The notes under the pieces are model-generated. The model was not told the DNA's origin. It saw only the letters and a list, made by a program, of their open reading frames with translations, and did no database searches. Below, piece by piece: positions 1 through 7,603 of a DNA stretch of 38,456 nt. The stretch spans positions 1-38,456 of the forward strand of contig CAWVRK010000017.1 in NCBI GenBank assembly GCA_963932955.1. Reading direction: 5' to 3'. Numbering within the stretch: the stretch's first letter is position 1; each line of letters starts with the position of its first letter. Made by a program: the position numbers and the translations under genes. The stretch comes from Flavicella sp963932955. Its GTDB lineage: Bacteria > Bacteroidota > Bacteroidia > Flavobacteriales > Flavobacteriaceae.

Positions 1-30
1 AGTTGAGTTGAGTTGAGTTGAGTTGAGTTG
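1..30. repeat. AGTTG pentanucleotide tandem repeat, six copies
   Basis: Six perfect copies of AGTTG begin at the first base and decay into GATTGGG. The array may extend beyond the left edge, so the true copy number is unknown. It lies about 80 bases upstream of the -7 box of the first gene and is noncoding as far as can be seen. Confidence 0.9.
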
Positions 31-110
31 GATTGGGTAGGTTTTGGTCAACTATTTCCATCAATTGCAAAGATTTTGTGTTGTTTGAATTTTATTTTTT
101 CTGTTTTGTC

Positions 111-118
111 TATCTTTG
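111..118 (+). promoter_or_regulatory. Bacteroidota -7 promoter box
   Basis: TATCTTTG matches the Bacteroidota consensus TAnnTTTG and lies 23 bases before the ATG at 141. A TTTG at 84-87 could be the -33 element, but its 23-base spacing is longer than usual. Confidence 0.55.
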
Positions 119-140
119 CAACTCAAAAACAACTTTCCTC

Positions 141-326
141 ATGAAGCTTCTTCTAATTACTTTTGTCCTGTTGGCACTCGGATTTGCGGGTATTGCTATT
201 AAAATTTGGGCAAAAAAAGACGGAGAGTTCTCTGGGACTTGCGCCAGTCAAAACAGCAATTTCAATGAAAAGGGAGAGCCTTGTGGCTTTTGCGGAAAAA
301 TGCCGGAAGACTGCGAGAAAAAGTAA
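141..326 (+). CDS. Small single-pass Cys-rich membrane protein, possibly NqrM-like
   Basis: A 61-residue protein. Residues 1-22 form one hydrophobic N-terminal membrane segment, followed by a polar tail with four cysteines (TCAS, then PCGFC, then EDC). The ATG at 141 is preferred over an upstream non-ATG start at 33 because it follows the -7 box at 111-118 and places the hydrophobic segment at the N-terminus. Flavobacterial homologues are usually named only as membrane or secreted protein. The architecture (one helix, a Lys-rich junction, Gly-x-Cys, then a Cys-x2-Cys and a last Cys) resembles NqrM, the factor that inserts iron into the Na+-NQR complex, but this is inference from shape. No nqr or apbE gene is in the window. 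Confidence 0.7.
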   Translation: MKLLLITFVLLALGFAGIAIKIWAKKDGEFSGTCASQNSNFNEKGEPCGFCGKMPEDCEKK

Positions 327-521
327 CATCATCATCATTGATCGATAACCCTTCTTAGATATAACAATGCCTCTTCTTCCCATTCGCTTCCTGCTATATT
401 AAATTCACGATTTTTTTTTAAAAACATTTTTTGTGTTTTTAAAAAAATTACACCTATTTTTAAAGACGTTACTTTTTTTTAAACCCTATTTATATTGGCT
501 CGCCTGCAATTTAAAAACAAC

Positions 522-1082
522 ATGACAGAATCAATTCAGTTTTATATAGCAGAGGCAAAACAGGGCAAACAAGCGGCTTTCAAAGCATTACTCAATCATT
601 ATTGGAATGACATCTACCGATTTCAATTTTCCAAAACCAATGATGAAAATAAAGCGGAGGACATCACCATTCAAACTTTCTCAAGAGCATTTGACAAGAT
701 TGACTTGTACAAGGACTCCTACAATTTTAAAACTTGGCTGCTATCCATTTCTAAAAATCTTCAGATTGATGAATTGAGAAAAACAAAAAAAGAGTTGTTA
801 ACAATCGATCCTGTTTTCAATTATACACAAGACATCACCGATGATGCACCTTCTCCAGAAGACCAATTGATCATCGAACAAAATCTTTCGCAATTGCTCG
901 CGCATATCAAACTCTTGAAACCTCACTACCAAAAAGTAATCCATTTAAGATATTTTCAAGAATTGACTTACAAAGAAATTGCAGCGGAACTAAATGAGCC
1001 CATCAACAATGTCAAAGTCAAACTTCTGAGAGCGAAAAAACTCCTCGCAGAAATCATCCAAAACTCAAATTCTTTAAATTAA
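522..1082 (+). CDS. RNA polymerase sigma-70 family factor (ECF-like)
   Basis: A 186-residue two-domain sigma factor. Region 2 covers roughly residues 15-85, with an acidic AEDITIQTF core-binding stretch and KTWLLSISKN for -10 recognition. Region 4 covers roughly residues 120-180 and contains LTYKEIAAELNEPINNVKVK, a helix-turn-helix that would contact the -35/-33 element. The intervening region 3 is missing, as in ECF factors. The ATG at 522 is chosen over a TTG at 495 because homologues start just before the region 2 helix. No anti-sigma gene lies next to it, since the downstream gene is a transporter, so the controlling signal is unknown. The AT-rich stretch upstream (327-521) shows no other gene. 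Confidence 0.88.
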   Translation: MTESIQFYIAEAKQGKQAAFKALLNHYWNDIYRFQFSKTNDENKAEDITIQTFSRAFDKIDLYKDSYNFKTWLLSISKNLQIDELRKTKKELLTIDPVFNYTQDITDDAPSPEDQLIIEQNLSQLLAHIKLLKPHYQKVIHLRYFQELTYKEIAAELNEPINNVKVKLLRAKKLLAEIIQNSNSLN

Positions 1083-1167
1083 AATACATCCTTCAAAACA
1101 AGCGTATTAACAAATACTTCAGTCCCTTTTCACAAAACTTTCTTAGCCCCCTTTACACACTCAAAAC

Positions 1168-2382
1168 ATGTTCAAATTCATAAAAAAATTAGGTCCTGGA
1201 TTGTTGTTTGCAGGAGCTGCTATTGGGGTTTCTCACCTGGTACAATCAACAAAAGCCGGAGCAGATTTCGGTTTCGGTTTGGTCTGGGCGCTCCTTTTGG
1301 CCCACTTCTGTAAGTACCCCTTTTTTCAATTTGGCCCAAGGTATGCCGCTGCAACAGGAGAAAGTCTTTTGGAAGGGTATCAAAAAATGTCAAAAAATGC
1401 CCTAAAAGCCTATTTTATTCTCACGTTTGCAACCATGTTTACCATACAAGCGGCCGTGACAATTGTAACCGCAGGACTAGCAGCCAACCTGTTCGGAAGT
1501 GATGCTTCTATTTTTATCTGGAGCCTTTTAGTCACTGCTGTGGCCTTCTTATTATTGACCCTAGGAAAATACAAATTGCTAGACAACTTGATCAAATACA
1601 TCGTGCTTGTTTTGGCTCTAACAACTTTTATCGCTGTCAGCATAGCCTTTAAAAATCACACACAAACCATCCATTTTCGACAAATCATTCCCCAAGGCGC
1701 TTTGGAGATTGGTTTTTTGATCGCTTTTATGGGATGGATGCCTGGCCCATTGGACATCTCTGTTTGGCAATCGCTGTGGACTGTTGAAAAGCAAAAAGAA
1801 ACAAAGACGACCCTCAAACAAACTTTATTGGATTTCAACATTGGCTATGCGGCCACCTTGTCAATAGGTCTATGTTTTGTCGCTCTTGGCTGTTTTGTAT
1901 TTTATGGCTCCGGAGATACTTTTGAAGGAGGGGCCGTCAAATTCTCGCAACAGTTGGTTTCTATGTACACTAAAAACTTGGGCCCTGGCAGTTATTGGAT
2001 TATTGCCTTTGCTGCACTCACAACCATGTTTAGTACGAGTTTGACGACTTTGGATGCTTCTCCAAGGTCAATGCTCAAAGCCACGGAACTTCTCGGAAAA
2101 CGCAATTACAAATACGGGTATTGGTTTTGGATATCTTTTTTAGCCATTGGAACCCTTTGTATACTTTTATTTTTCAAATCTGAAATGGCTTGGTTGATCA
2201 AGATTGCGACCATTCTTTCATTTTTAAGTGCCCCATTTTACGCCATCTTAAACCTCGCCTTGATTTGTAGCAAACACACTCCAAAAGAAGCACGACCTTC
2301 TGTATTCTTAATATCAATCAGTGTTTTAGGAATTGTTTTTTTATTTGGGTTTGGTATTTGGTTTGTTGTGAGTAGGTTTTAA
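1168..2382 (+). CDS. Nramp-related metal ion transporter, divergent
   Basis: A 404-residue inner-membrane protein with about 11 predicted helices. The start KKLGPGLLFAGAAIG and the overall hydrophobic pattern are those of the Nramp/SLC11 family. The DPGN motif of helix 1, whose Asp and Asn bind Mn2+ or Fe2+, is replaced by IGVSH. The helix 6 metal-binding region, normally an A/M-P-H stretch, reads MGWMPGPLDISVW. Ordinary Mn/Fe transport should therefore not be assumed. The cargo may be another ion, as in Nramp-related Mg2+ transporters, which also depart from the motif. The gene lies 85 bases after the sigma factor on the same strand and ends at a strong palindromic terminator. Confidence 0.82.
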   Translation: MFKFIKKLGPGLLFAGAAIGVSHLVQSTKAGADFGFGLVWALLLAHFCKYPFFQFGPRYAAATGESLLEGYQKMSKNALKAYFILTFATMFTIQAAVTIVTAGLAANLFGSDASIFIWSLLVTAVAFLLLTLGKYKLLDNLIKYIVLVLALTTFIAVSIAFKNHTQTIHFRQIIPQGALEIGFLIAFMGWMPGPLDISVWQSLWTVEKQKETKTTLKQTLLDFNIGYAATLSIGLCFVALGCFVFYGSGDTFEGGAVKFSQQLVSMYTKNLGPGSYWIIAFAALTTMFSTSLTTLDASPRSMLKATELLGKRNYKYGYWFWISFLAIGTLCILLFFKSEMAWLIKIATILSFLSAPFYAILNLALICSKHTPKEARPSVFLISISVLGIVFLFGFGIWFVVSRF

Positions 2383-2424
2383 CTTCTACAAGTCATTAAT
2401 GCAAATACTAAAACAAACGAGCAC

Positions 2425-2456
2425 AAAAAAAGGCTGTTTATAAACAGCCTTTTTTT
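2425..2456. terminator. Bidirectional intrinsic terminator
   Basis: A perfect palindrome: seven A, GGCTGTTTA, TAAACAGCC, seven T. It forms a GC-capped stem followed by a U-run on either strand. It sits between the convergent Nramp-like gene and the ferredoxin gene, so it closes both the plus-strand unit and the long minus-strand sulfur operon. Confidence 0.93.
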
Positions 2457-2493
2457 ATTTTCAATGCGTCTTTAAGACGACTCTTAGTTAAGA

Positions 2494-2820
2494 TTAGACG
2501 TCACTTTCGGGAGCCAAGACGATTTCCAGTCCGTCCATCTCAAGAGTCAAGTGAAGCTGACAGCCCAAACGACTGTTGTCTTCCACAAAAAAAGCTTGGT
2601 CCAACATGTCTTCTTCAGCATCTCCCTTTTCAGGAAGCTCGTGGTCAGAAGTTACATAGCACTGGCAAGAGGCACACATGGCCATCCCCCCACATGTCCC
2701 TTCTACAGGCAACTCATAGGCTTTGCACAATTCCATGAGGTTCATCCCCATATCTGTCGGTGCTTCTAAATCATGAATCACTCCTTCTCTATCTGTTATT
2801 TTTACTTTTATATCTGACAT
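2494..2820 (-). CDS. [2Fe-2S] ferredoxin, adrenodoxin type
   Basis: A 108-residue soluble electron carrier. Cys43, Cys49, Cys52 and Cys87 give the C-x5-C-x2-C...C spacing typical of adrenodoxin/ISC-type [2Fe-2S] ferredoxins rather than plant-type ones. An extra Cys54 is present. The surface is strongly acidic (EKGDAEEDMLD). It is the last gene of the sulfur block, and its ATG overlaps the stop of the upstream reductase gene as TAATG, implying translational coupling and a working pair. The likely role is to pass electrons from the reductase to the siroheme sulfite reductase encoded upstream; that partner assignment is inference from context. Confidence 0.9.
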   Translation of the reverse strand: MSDIKVKITDREGVIHDLEAPTDMGMNLMELCKAYELPVEGTCGGMAMCASCQCYVTSDHELPEKGDAEEDMLDQAFFVEDNSRLGCQLHLTLEMDGLEIVLAPESDV

Positions 2821-3875
2821 TATACGATGCTTTTTACAACTGCTTTTTTCGCTTCTTTCTTTTCACCATCAAAACCTGTAACACCATTGACGGTTGTGTA
2901 TTTCATCACATACCGCTTTCCAGGGTTGATGATATTGTACGCAAACTGAACTGCGATGGTTGCTTCGTGGAAACCACTCAAAATCAATTTGAGCTTTCCT
3001 GGATATGTATTGACATCACCAATTGCAAAAACTCCTGGGATGTTGGTGCTGTAATCCAAAGCATTGTTTACGACAATCGCATTTTTTTCGATTTCCAACC
3101 CCCAATCTCCGATGGGACCGAGTTTTGGTGACAAGCCAAACAAGGGAACAAAATGATCACATTCTTTGACAATTGCCCCTTCTGTTTTGTGTTGGATCAA
3201 CAAAGAAGACACCTTTCCTTCTCCATGAATTTCTTTGACTTCGGCGTCGGTAATCAAATTGATTTTTCCTGATTTTGACAATTCCGCTACTTTTTCCACA
3301 GAATCCAAAGCTCCTCTAAAGTCTTTTCTTCGGTGTACCAACGACACCTCATCAGCAATATCGGCTAAGAAAATAGCCCAATCCAAGGCGGAATCACCCC
3401 CTCCTGAAATGACTACCTTTTTTCCTCTATAAATTTCAGGATCTTTGATGATATATTCCACACCACAATCTTCGAAATCGACAATTTCTTTGATGGGTGG
3501 TTTTCGGGGTTCAAAAGACCCCAATCCTCCTGCAATAAACACAACAGGTGCATTGTGTTCTGTACCTTTATTGGTGGTCACTTTGAAACTACCATCCGCT
3601 AATTTTTCAATGATATCCGCTCGCTCTCCCAAAGTATAACTCGGCTGAAAAGGCGCAATTTGAGTTGCCAAATTTTTCACCAAATCTCCTGCTAAAATTT
3701 CGGGATACGCTGGGATGTCATAAATCGGTTTTTTGGGATAAATCTCTGTACATTGACCTCCAGGCTCTGCCAATGCGTCAATCAGGTGACAACGCAACTT
3801 TAACAATCCTGCTTCAAAAACAGCGAACATCCCCACGGGTCCAGCTCCAATTATTAAAATATCTGTTTTGATCAT
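2820..3875 (-). CDS. NADPH:ferredoxin oxidoreductase, thioredoxin-reductase-like
   Basis: A 351-residue FAD protein. The FAD-binding GAGPVG is at residues 10-15, a second nucleotide-binding motif GGGDSALDWA lies near residue 155, and a C-terminal FAIGDVNTYPG FAD motif is present. The CxxC redox pair of true thioredoxin reductases is absent, which fits the ferredoxin-NADP reductase branch of this fold found in Bacteroidota and Firmicutes. The ATG at 3875 is chosen because the beta-strand leading to GAGPVG starts immediately. A longer reading from 3911 adds a 12-residue lysine-rich extension with no counterpart. The stop codon overlaps the ferredoxin start. It probably reduces that ferredoxin with NADPH for sulfite reduction. 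Confidence 0.88.
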   Translation of the reverse strand: MIKTDILIIGAGPVGMFAVFEAGLLKLRCHLIDALAEPGGQCTEIYPKKPIYDIPAYPEILAGDLVKNLATQIAPFQPSYTLGERADIIEKLADGSFKVTTNKGTEHNAPVVFIAGGLGSFEPRKPPIKEIVDFEDCGVEYIIKDPEIYRGKKVVISGGGDSALDWAIFLADIADEVSLVHRRKDFRGALDSVEKVAELSKSGKINLITDAEVKEIHGEGKVSSLLIQHKTEGAIVKECDHFVPLFGLSPKLGPIGDWGLEIEKNAIVVNNALDYSTNIPGVFAIGDVNTYPGKLKLILSGFHEATIAVQFAYNIINPGKRYVMKYTTVNGVTGFDGEKKEAKKAVVKSIV

Positions 3876-3952
3876 TTTTTTCTCTTTTTTTACAATTACT
3901 ATAAAAGGCAAAAATCGTAATAAATTACCACTTGCCCCTGTTGTTATTCAAT

Positions 3953-4582
3953 TTATTTGATTTTGGAAACCAAAGATTTGGTAAATTCATTCATGGCTTC
4001 CACCTTTTGTTCAAAGTCACCTTTGATTGTTTTTCGATATTCGTTTAAATTTTCTGCCAATTCATTGATGTCCGCTGGAATAACATCCTCAAAAAATTGT
4101 CGCAAACGTTTCGCCATCGTAGGCGATTTTCCGTTTGTCGAAATGGCTATTTTCACATTTCCTTTGGTAACGATGCCACCCATATAAAAATCACAGTAAG
4201 GAGGATTGTCAGCCAAATTGACCAAAATATTTCGCTCTTTACAGTCTTTGTAAACACTTTTGTTTACGACATCTGAATCTGTGGTGGCGATCACCATGTG
4301 CTTTCCTTCCAAAAAGCTAGAGTCATAGACCTGCAAAATCATCGGGATGCCGTGCTTGTCAGCCAAGGCAATGGTCTCCTCACGAAACATCGGAGAAACT
4401 AAAGTCACTTGTGCTGATGGACTTGACTTTAAAAGAAATGTCAATTTTTCCAAAGCAACATTGCCACCTCCTATAATCAAGGTCTGCAATACCCTAACCT
4501 TTAAAAAAATGGGGTACAGCTGATTCAAAGGCTGTCCATCTTTCTTTGATGGTTCGTGATTGGTATTTGTATGTGTATCCAT
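3953..4582 (-). CDS. Siroheme synthase N-terminal domain protein (precorrin-2 dehydrogenase / ferrochelatase)
   Basis: A 209-residue Met8p/CysG-N type enzyme. It has the Rossmann motif IIGGGNVALEKL (GGG at 38-40) that binds NAD+, and STNGKSPTMAKRLRQFFED in the central dimerisation part. It oxidises precorrin-2 to sirohydrochlorin and may insert Fe2+ to make siroheme. The methyltransferase half of E. coli CysG is absent and is encoded by the gene immediately upstream. The first 18 residues are polar and poorly conserved in character, so a slightly later start is possible, but no better ATG lies in frame. It follows cobA by 17 bases in the same operon and supplies the cofactor of the sulfite reductase. 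Confidence 0.9.
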   Translation of the reverse strand: MDTHTNTNHEPSKKDGQPLNQLYPIFLKVRVLQTLIIGGGNVALEKLTFLLKSSPSAQVTLVSPMFREETIALADKHGIPMILQVYDSSFLEGKHMVIATTDSDVVNKSVYKDCKERNILVNLADNPPYCDFYMGGIVTKGNVKIAISTNGKSPTMAKRLRQFFEDVIPADINELAENLNEYRKTIKGDFEQKVEAMNEFTKSLVSKIK

Positions 4583-4599
4583 TTTTTTAATGGGTTCTT

Positions 4600-5385
4600 T
4601 TAATTGATAAATCGATCGTAAAAAACTTCGTTGTCAATCGTAAGTTCTTCATAAAAATATCGAAGTTTTTGACTTTCCTTCACCACTTCTCCAATCACAA
4701 TAATCGCAGGGGAACTCAAGCCTTCATCAGCCACAACGGCTGCAATGGTGTCTATGGTTCCAATGCCTATCTTTTCCTGTTCCGTGGTGCCGTTTTGAAT
4801 GATAGCTACAGGTAAATCCCCTTTGTTTTCTCCTTTAAAAACAGCAACAATCTGATCCAATTTGCTCATTCCCATTAAAACCACTACCGTCGCTGAGGTT
4901 TTGGCAAAAGCATACAAATCGTCACTCAACGTACGGTCTGTTGTTGTTCCAGTCACCACACAAAAACTGTTGGCTACCTTTCGCTTGGTCAAGGATACAC
5001 CCAAACTGGCAGGAACCGATATCGAAGAAGTAACACCTGAAACAATCTGTACCTCTAGGCCAAAACTTTCCGCATAATCCAATTCTTCCGTTCCCCTTCC
5101 AAAAACAAAAGGATCCCCTCCTTTCAACCGAACAACGTGTCCAAAACTCAAGGCGTTGTCCACTATCAATTGATTGATTTCGTCTTGTGTATACGCATGG
5201 CATCCTAAGCGCTTGCCCACAAAAAGCAATGTGGCTTCAGGCGCGTGTTGCAACAAAGACTCATTGACCAAGGCATCGTACAAAACCACATCTGCCTGGT
5301 TCAACGCCTTGACGCCTTTCAACGTAATCAGATCCGGATCTCCCGGCCCTGCTCCTACCAATGTCAATTTAGGTTGTTTTTTCAT
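4600..5385 (-). CDS. cobA: Uroporphyrinogen-III C-methyltransferase
   Basis: A 261-residue SAM-dependent enzyme that methylates uroporphyrinogen III at C2 and C7 to give precorrin-2, the first dedicated step of siroheme synthesis. Visible family motifs are LVGAGPGDPDLIT at residues 8-20, VRLKGGDPFVFGRG near residue 85, and a later TTTDRTL/VVLMGMS region. The start at 5385 is preferred to 5436 because the beta-strand leading to the GAGPGDP motif follows directly. The gene sits 60 bases after the sulfite reductase and 17 bases before the second siroheme gene. In this context it serves siroheme rather than cobalamin, as no other cobalamin gene is present. Confidence 0.93.
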   Translation of the reverse strand: MKKQPKLTLVGAGPGDPDLITLKGVKALNQADVVLYDALVNESLLQHAPEATLLFVGKRLGCHAYTQDEINQLIVDNALSFGHVVRLKGGDPFVFGRGTEELDYAESFGLEVQIVSGVTSSISVPASLGVSLTKRKVANSFCVVTGTTTDRTLSDDLYAFAKTSATVVVLMGMSKLDQIVAVFKGENKGDLPVAIIQNGTTEQEKIGIGTIDTIAAVVADEGLSSPAIIVIGEVVKESQKLRYFYEELTIDNEVFYDRFIN

Positions 5386-5445
5386 CCTGTTTATTCTTTT
5401 CAAAAGAAGTTGTAAAAAATAACAACAACTCTTCAAATAGCCTGT

Positions 5446-7548
5446 TTATACTTCCGTTAATTCCGCGGCTCTGTATGCTTCTACAATCTTGTAAAACTTT
5501 TCTGCTTGTTCCAAATAATGAACGGCAAAAGCTTCTGAGGGTTCATTTTGATTGATTTGGTATACAAATGTCTCAAAATCAGTTCCCAACTCAATTTTTT
5601 TAGTCGCTACAAAAAACGCGTTGAAATCAGCAATAATTTTGTTGTGGGTATTCGTCTTTTGCCCCTCAGCTGTCAACAAAGCTTTGGCTGTATTGACAAT
5701 AGCACTGTAGGAATAATAGATGGCATCGGAGAATTTTCCCTCTTCAAAAGAAGTTTTGGAATTCTCCAATTTCTCCTTGCTATCCAACAACAGTGTCGCG
5801 ATTAAATCAATGACCACACCTGCACATTCTCCTACTCCAACTGCTTTTTCATATGCTTCTTCAGCTCCCCAGTCCACAAAATCCATTGCTTCTAAATTGG
5901 TTACGTCAGAAAGGGGTTTTAAGAAGTCGTAAAAGTACTTTTCTCCTTTGCCTAAATAATAGGTAATAAAAGATGTTTGCCCACCACTGTTTTGGATGTA
6001 ATCATTGAGCACCAAACGTAAGGCTGCTGGCCCTCTTCTGCTCGGAATTTTAATGACTTTGTCGGAAATACGACCTTGACCGTCTCCCAACGTACCTCCT
6101 CCCAAAAGAACTTGCAAGGCAGGAGCTACATTTTTACCTGACTTGACAGACATTCCTTGGAAACCAATGGCAGCCATGTTGTGCTGTCCACAAGCGTTCA
6201 TACAACCACTGATTTTTATTTCCATCTTTGGGTTGTTGGCAAACTGAGGATATTCTGCACGTAGTACTTTTCCCAATTCATCAGCAATCCCCGTACTGTT
6301 GGCAATCCCCAAGTTACAAGTATCTGTACCTGGACATGCTGTAACATCTTGTATCGATTGATAGCCCAAATCCACCATTCCTAATTTCCCCAATTCTTGA
6401 TAGAAAAAAGGCAACAAAGCTTCTTTGACATGACGTATCAAAATGTCTTGTCTTAGGGTCAAACGAATTTCGTCTCCCGCATATTTCTTTATCAAATCGG
6501 CCAAAATTCGAGCTTCTTTGGTATAAAAATCTCCGACAGTCACTTTGACTCCGATGGCAAACAGTCCGACTTGCTTTTGAGCAATCACATTGCTTGCCTT
6601 CCATGCTTCGTATGCTACTTGGTCAGAGATCTGAACTTCTGGAATGGCAATCGATGGGAGTTCTGGAGTTTCAAAACCTACCGTTTCAATGGCAACAGTT
6701 TTGTGTAACAAAGATTTGGTTTCGGTTGCTACGATCTCGTTGAACGCTTCCAACCCTTGCTCTTTAATTAAGAATTTTAAACGTGCTTTGGCGCGCTTAG
6801 AACGTTCTCCATAACGATCAAACACACGCAAAACACTTTCCATATATGGAATGATTTTGTCTGTCCCTAAAAATTCATGTGCCACATCGGCCAAACGAGG
6901 TTGCGAGCCTAGCCCACCTCCCAACATCACTTTAAAGCCACGAATAGCTATTCCATTGATTGTTTTTGTTTTCGCTATAAACCCAATGTCGTGCATGTAA
7001 CTCAAAGCGGTATCTTCTGAAGTTCCCGAAAAAGAAACTTTGAATTTACGCCCCAATTCTTGACATATAGGGTTGCGCAAAAAGAACTGAAATACGGCAT
7101 GTGCATAAGGCGACACATCAAAAGGCTCTTTTGGATCGATCCCTGCCGTTTCAGAAGCAGTGACGTTTCTCACGGCATTTCCACATGCTTCACGCAAGGT
7201 AATGTCGCTTTTTTCAAGTTGGGCCCACAACTCAGGAGTTCTGTCCAAACTCACGTAATGGATTTGAATGTCTTGGCGTGTGGTAATGTGCAATCGGCCC
7301 CGAGAATACTCATCGGAAACATCTGCTATACAGTGCAACTGATCACTGGTTACTTTTCCATAAGGGAGTTTGATTCGAATCATTTGAACTCCAAACTGAC
7401 GTTGCCCGTAGACACCACGCGCCAATCGCAAACTCCTAAATTTCTCTTCATCGATATTCCCTTCGTGAAAGAGTTGGATTTTATTGGCCAAGTCGACAAT
7501 ATCTTTCTCGACAACTGGATTTTCTATTTCTGATCTAAAACTTAACAT
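5446..7548 (-). CDS. Siroheme/[4Fe-4S] sulfite reductase with C-terminal HEPN domain
   Basis: A 700-residue protein. Residues 1 to about 560 are a nitrite/sulfite reductase hemoprotein with the duplicated ferredoxin-like half-domains. The siroheme-[4Fe-4S] ligand cysteines appear as CPGTDTC (about residue 405) and SGCMNACGQH (about residue 448). From about 570 to 690 an all-helical HEPN-like domain is added (SKEKLENSKTSFEEGKFSDA, then YYSYSAIVNTAKALL and THNKII). Such an appendage is not part of E. coli CysI, which has about 570 residues. No R-x4-6-H ribonuclease motif of toxic HEPN proteins is seen in it. The neighbours (cysN upstream, siroheme genes, reductase and ferredoxin downstream) argue for sulfite rather than nitrite as substrate, with ferredoxin as donor. 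Confidence 0.9.
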   Translation of the reverse strand: MLSFRSEIENPVVEKDIVDLANKIQLFHEGNIDEEKFRSLRLARGVYGQRQFGVQMIRIKLPYGKVTSDQLHCIADVSDEYSRGRLHITTRQDIQIHYVSLDRTPELWAQLEKSDITLREACGNAVRNVTASETAGIDPKEPFDVSPYAHAVFQFFLRNPICQELGRKFKVSFSGTSEDTALSYMHDIGFIAKTKTINGIAIRGFKVMLGGGLGSQPRLADVAHEFLGTDKIIPYMESVLRVFDRYGERSKRAKARLKFLIKEQGLEAFNEIVATETKSLLHKTVAIETVGFETPELPSIAIPEVQISDQVAYEAWKASNVIAQKQVGLFAIGVKVTVGDFYTKEARILADLIKKYAGDEIRLTLRQDILIRHVKEALLPFFYQELGKLGMVDLGYQSIQDVTACPGTDTCNLGIANSTGIADELGKVLRAEYPQFANNPKMEIKISGCMNACGQHNMAAIGFQGMSVKSGKNVAPALQVLLGGGTLGDGQGRISDKVIKIPSRRGPAALRLVLNDYIQNSGGQTSFITYYLGKGEKYFYDFLKPLSDVTNLEAMDFVDWGAEEAYEKAVGVGECAGVVIDLIATLLLDSKEKLENSKTSFEEGKFSDAIYYSYSAIVNTAKALLTAEGQKTNTHNKIIADFNAFFVATKKIELGTDFETFVYQINQNEPSEAFAVHYLEQAEKFYKIVEAYRAAELTEV

Positions 7549-7603
7549 ATCAAACGTATTTATATGAGTTTTGTGATGTGCTTACTGACATCAAAAAAAT
7601 TAA

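Noticed and set aside
1..30. CRISPR-like repeat
   Set aside because: It is a contiguous 5-base tandem repeat without spacers.
7060..7533. 157-codon plus-strand open frame
   Set aside because: It lies wholly antisense to the sulfite reductase gene, has no recognisable domain and looks like a shadow frame.
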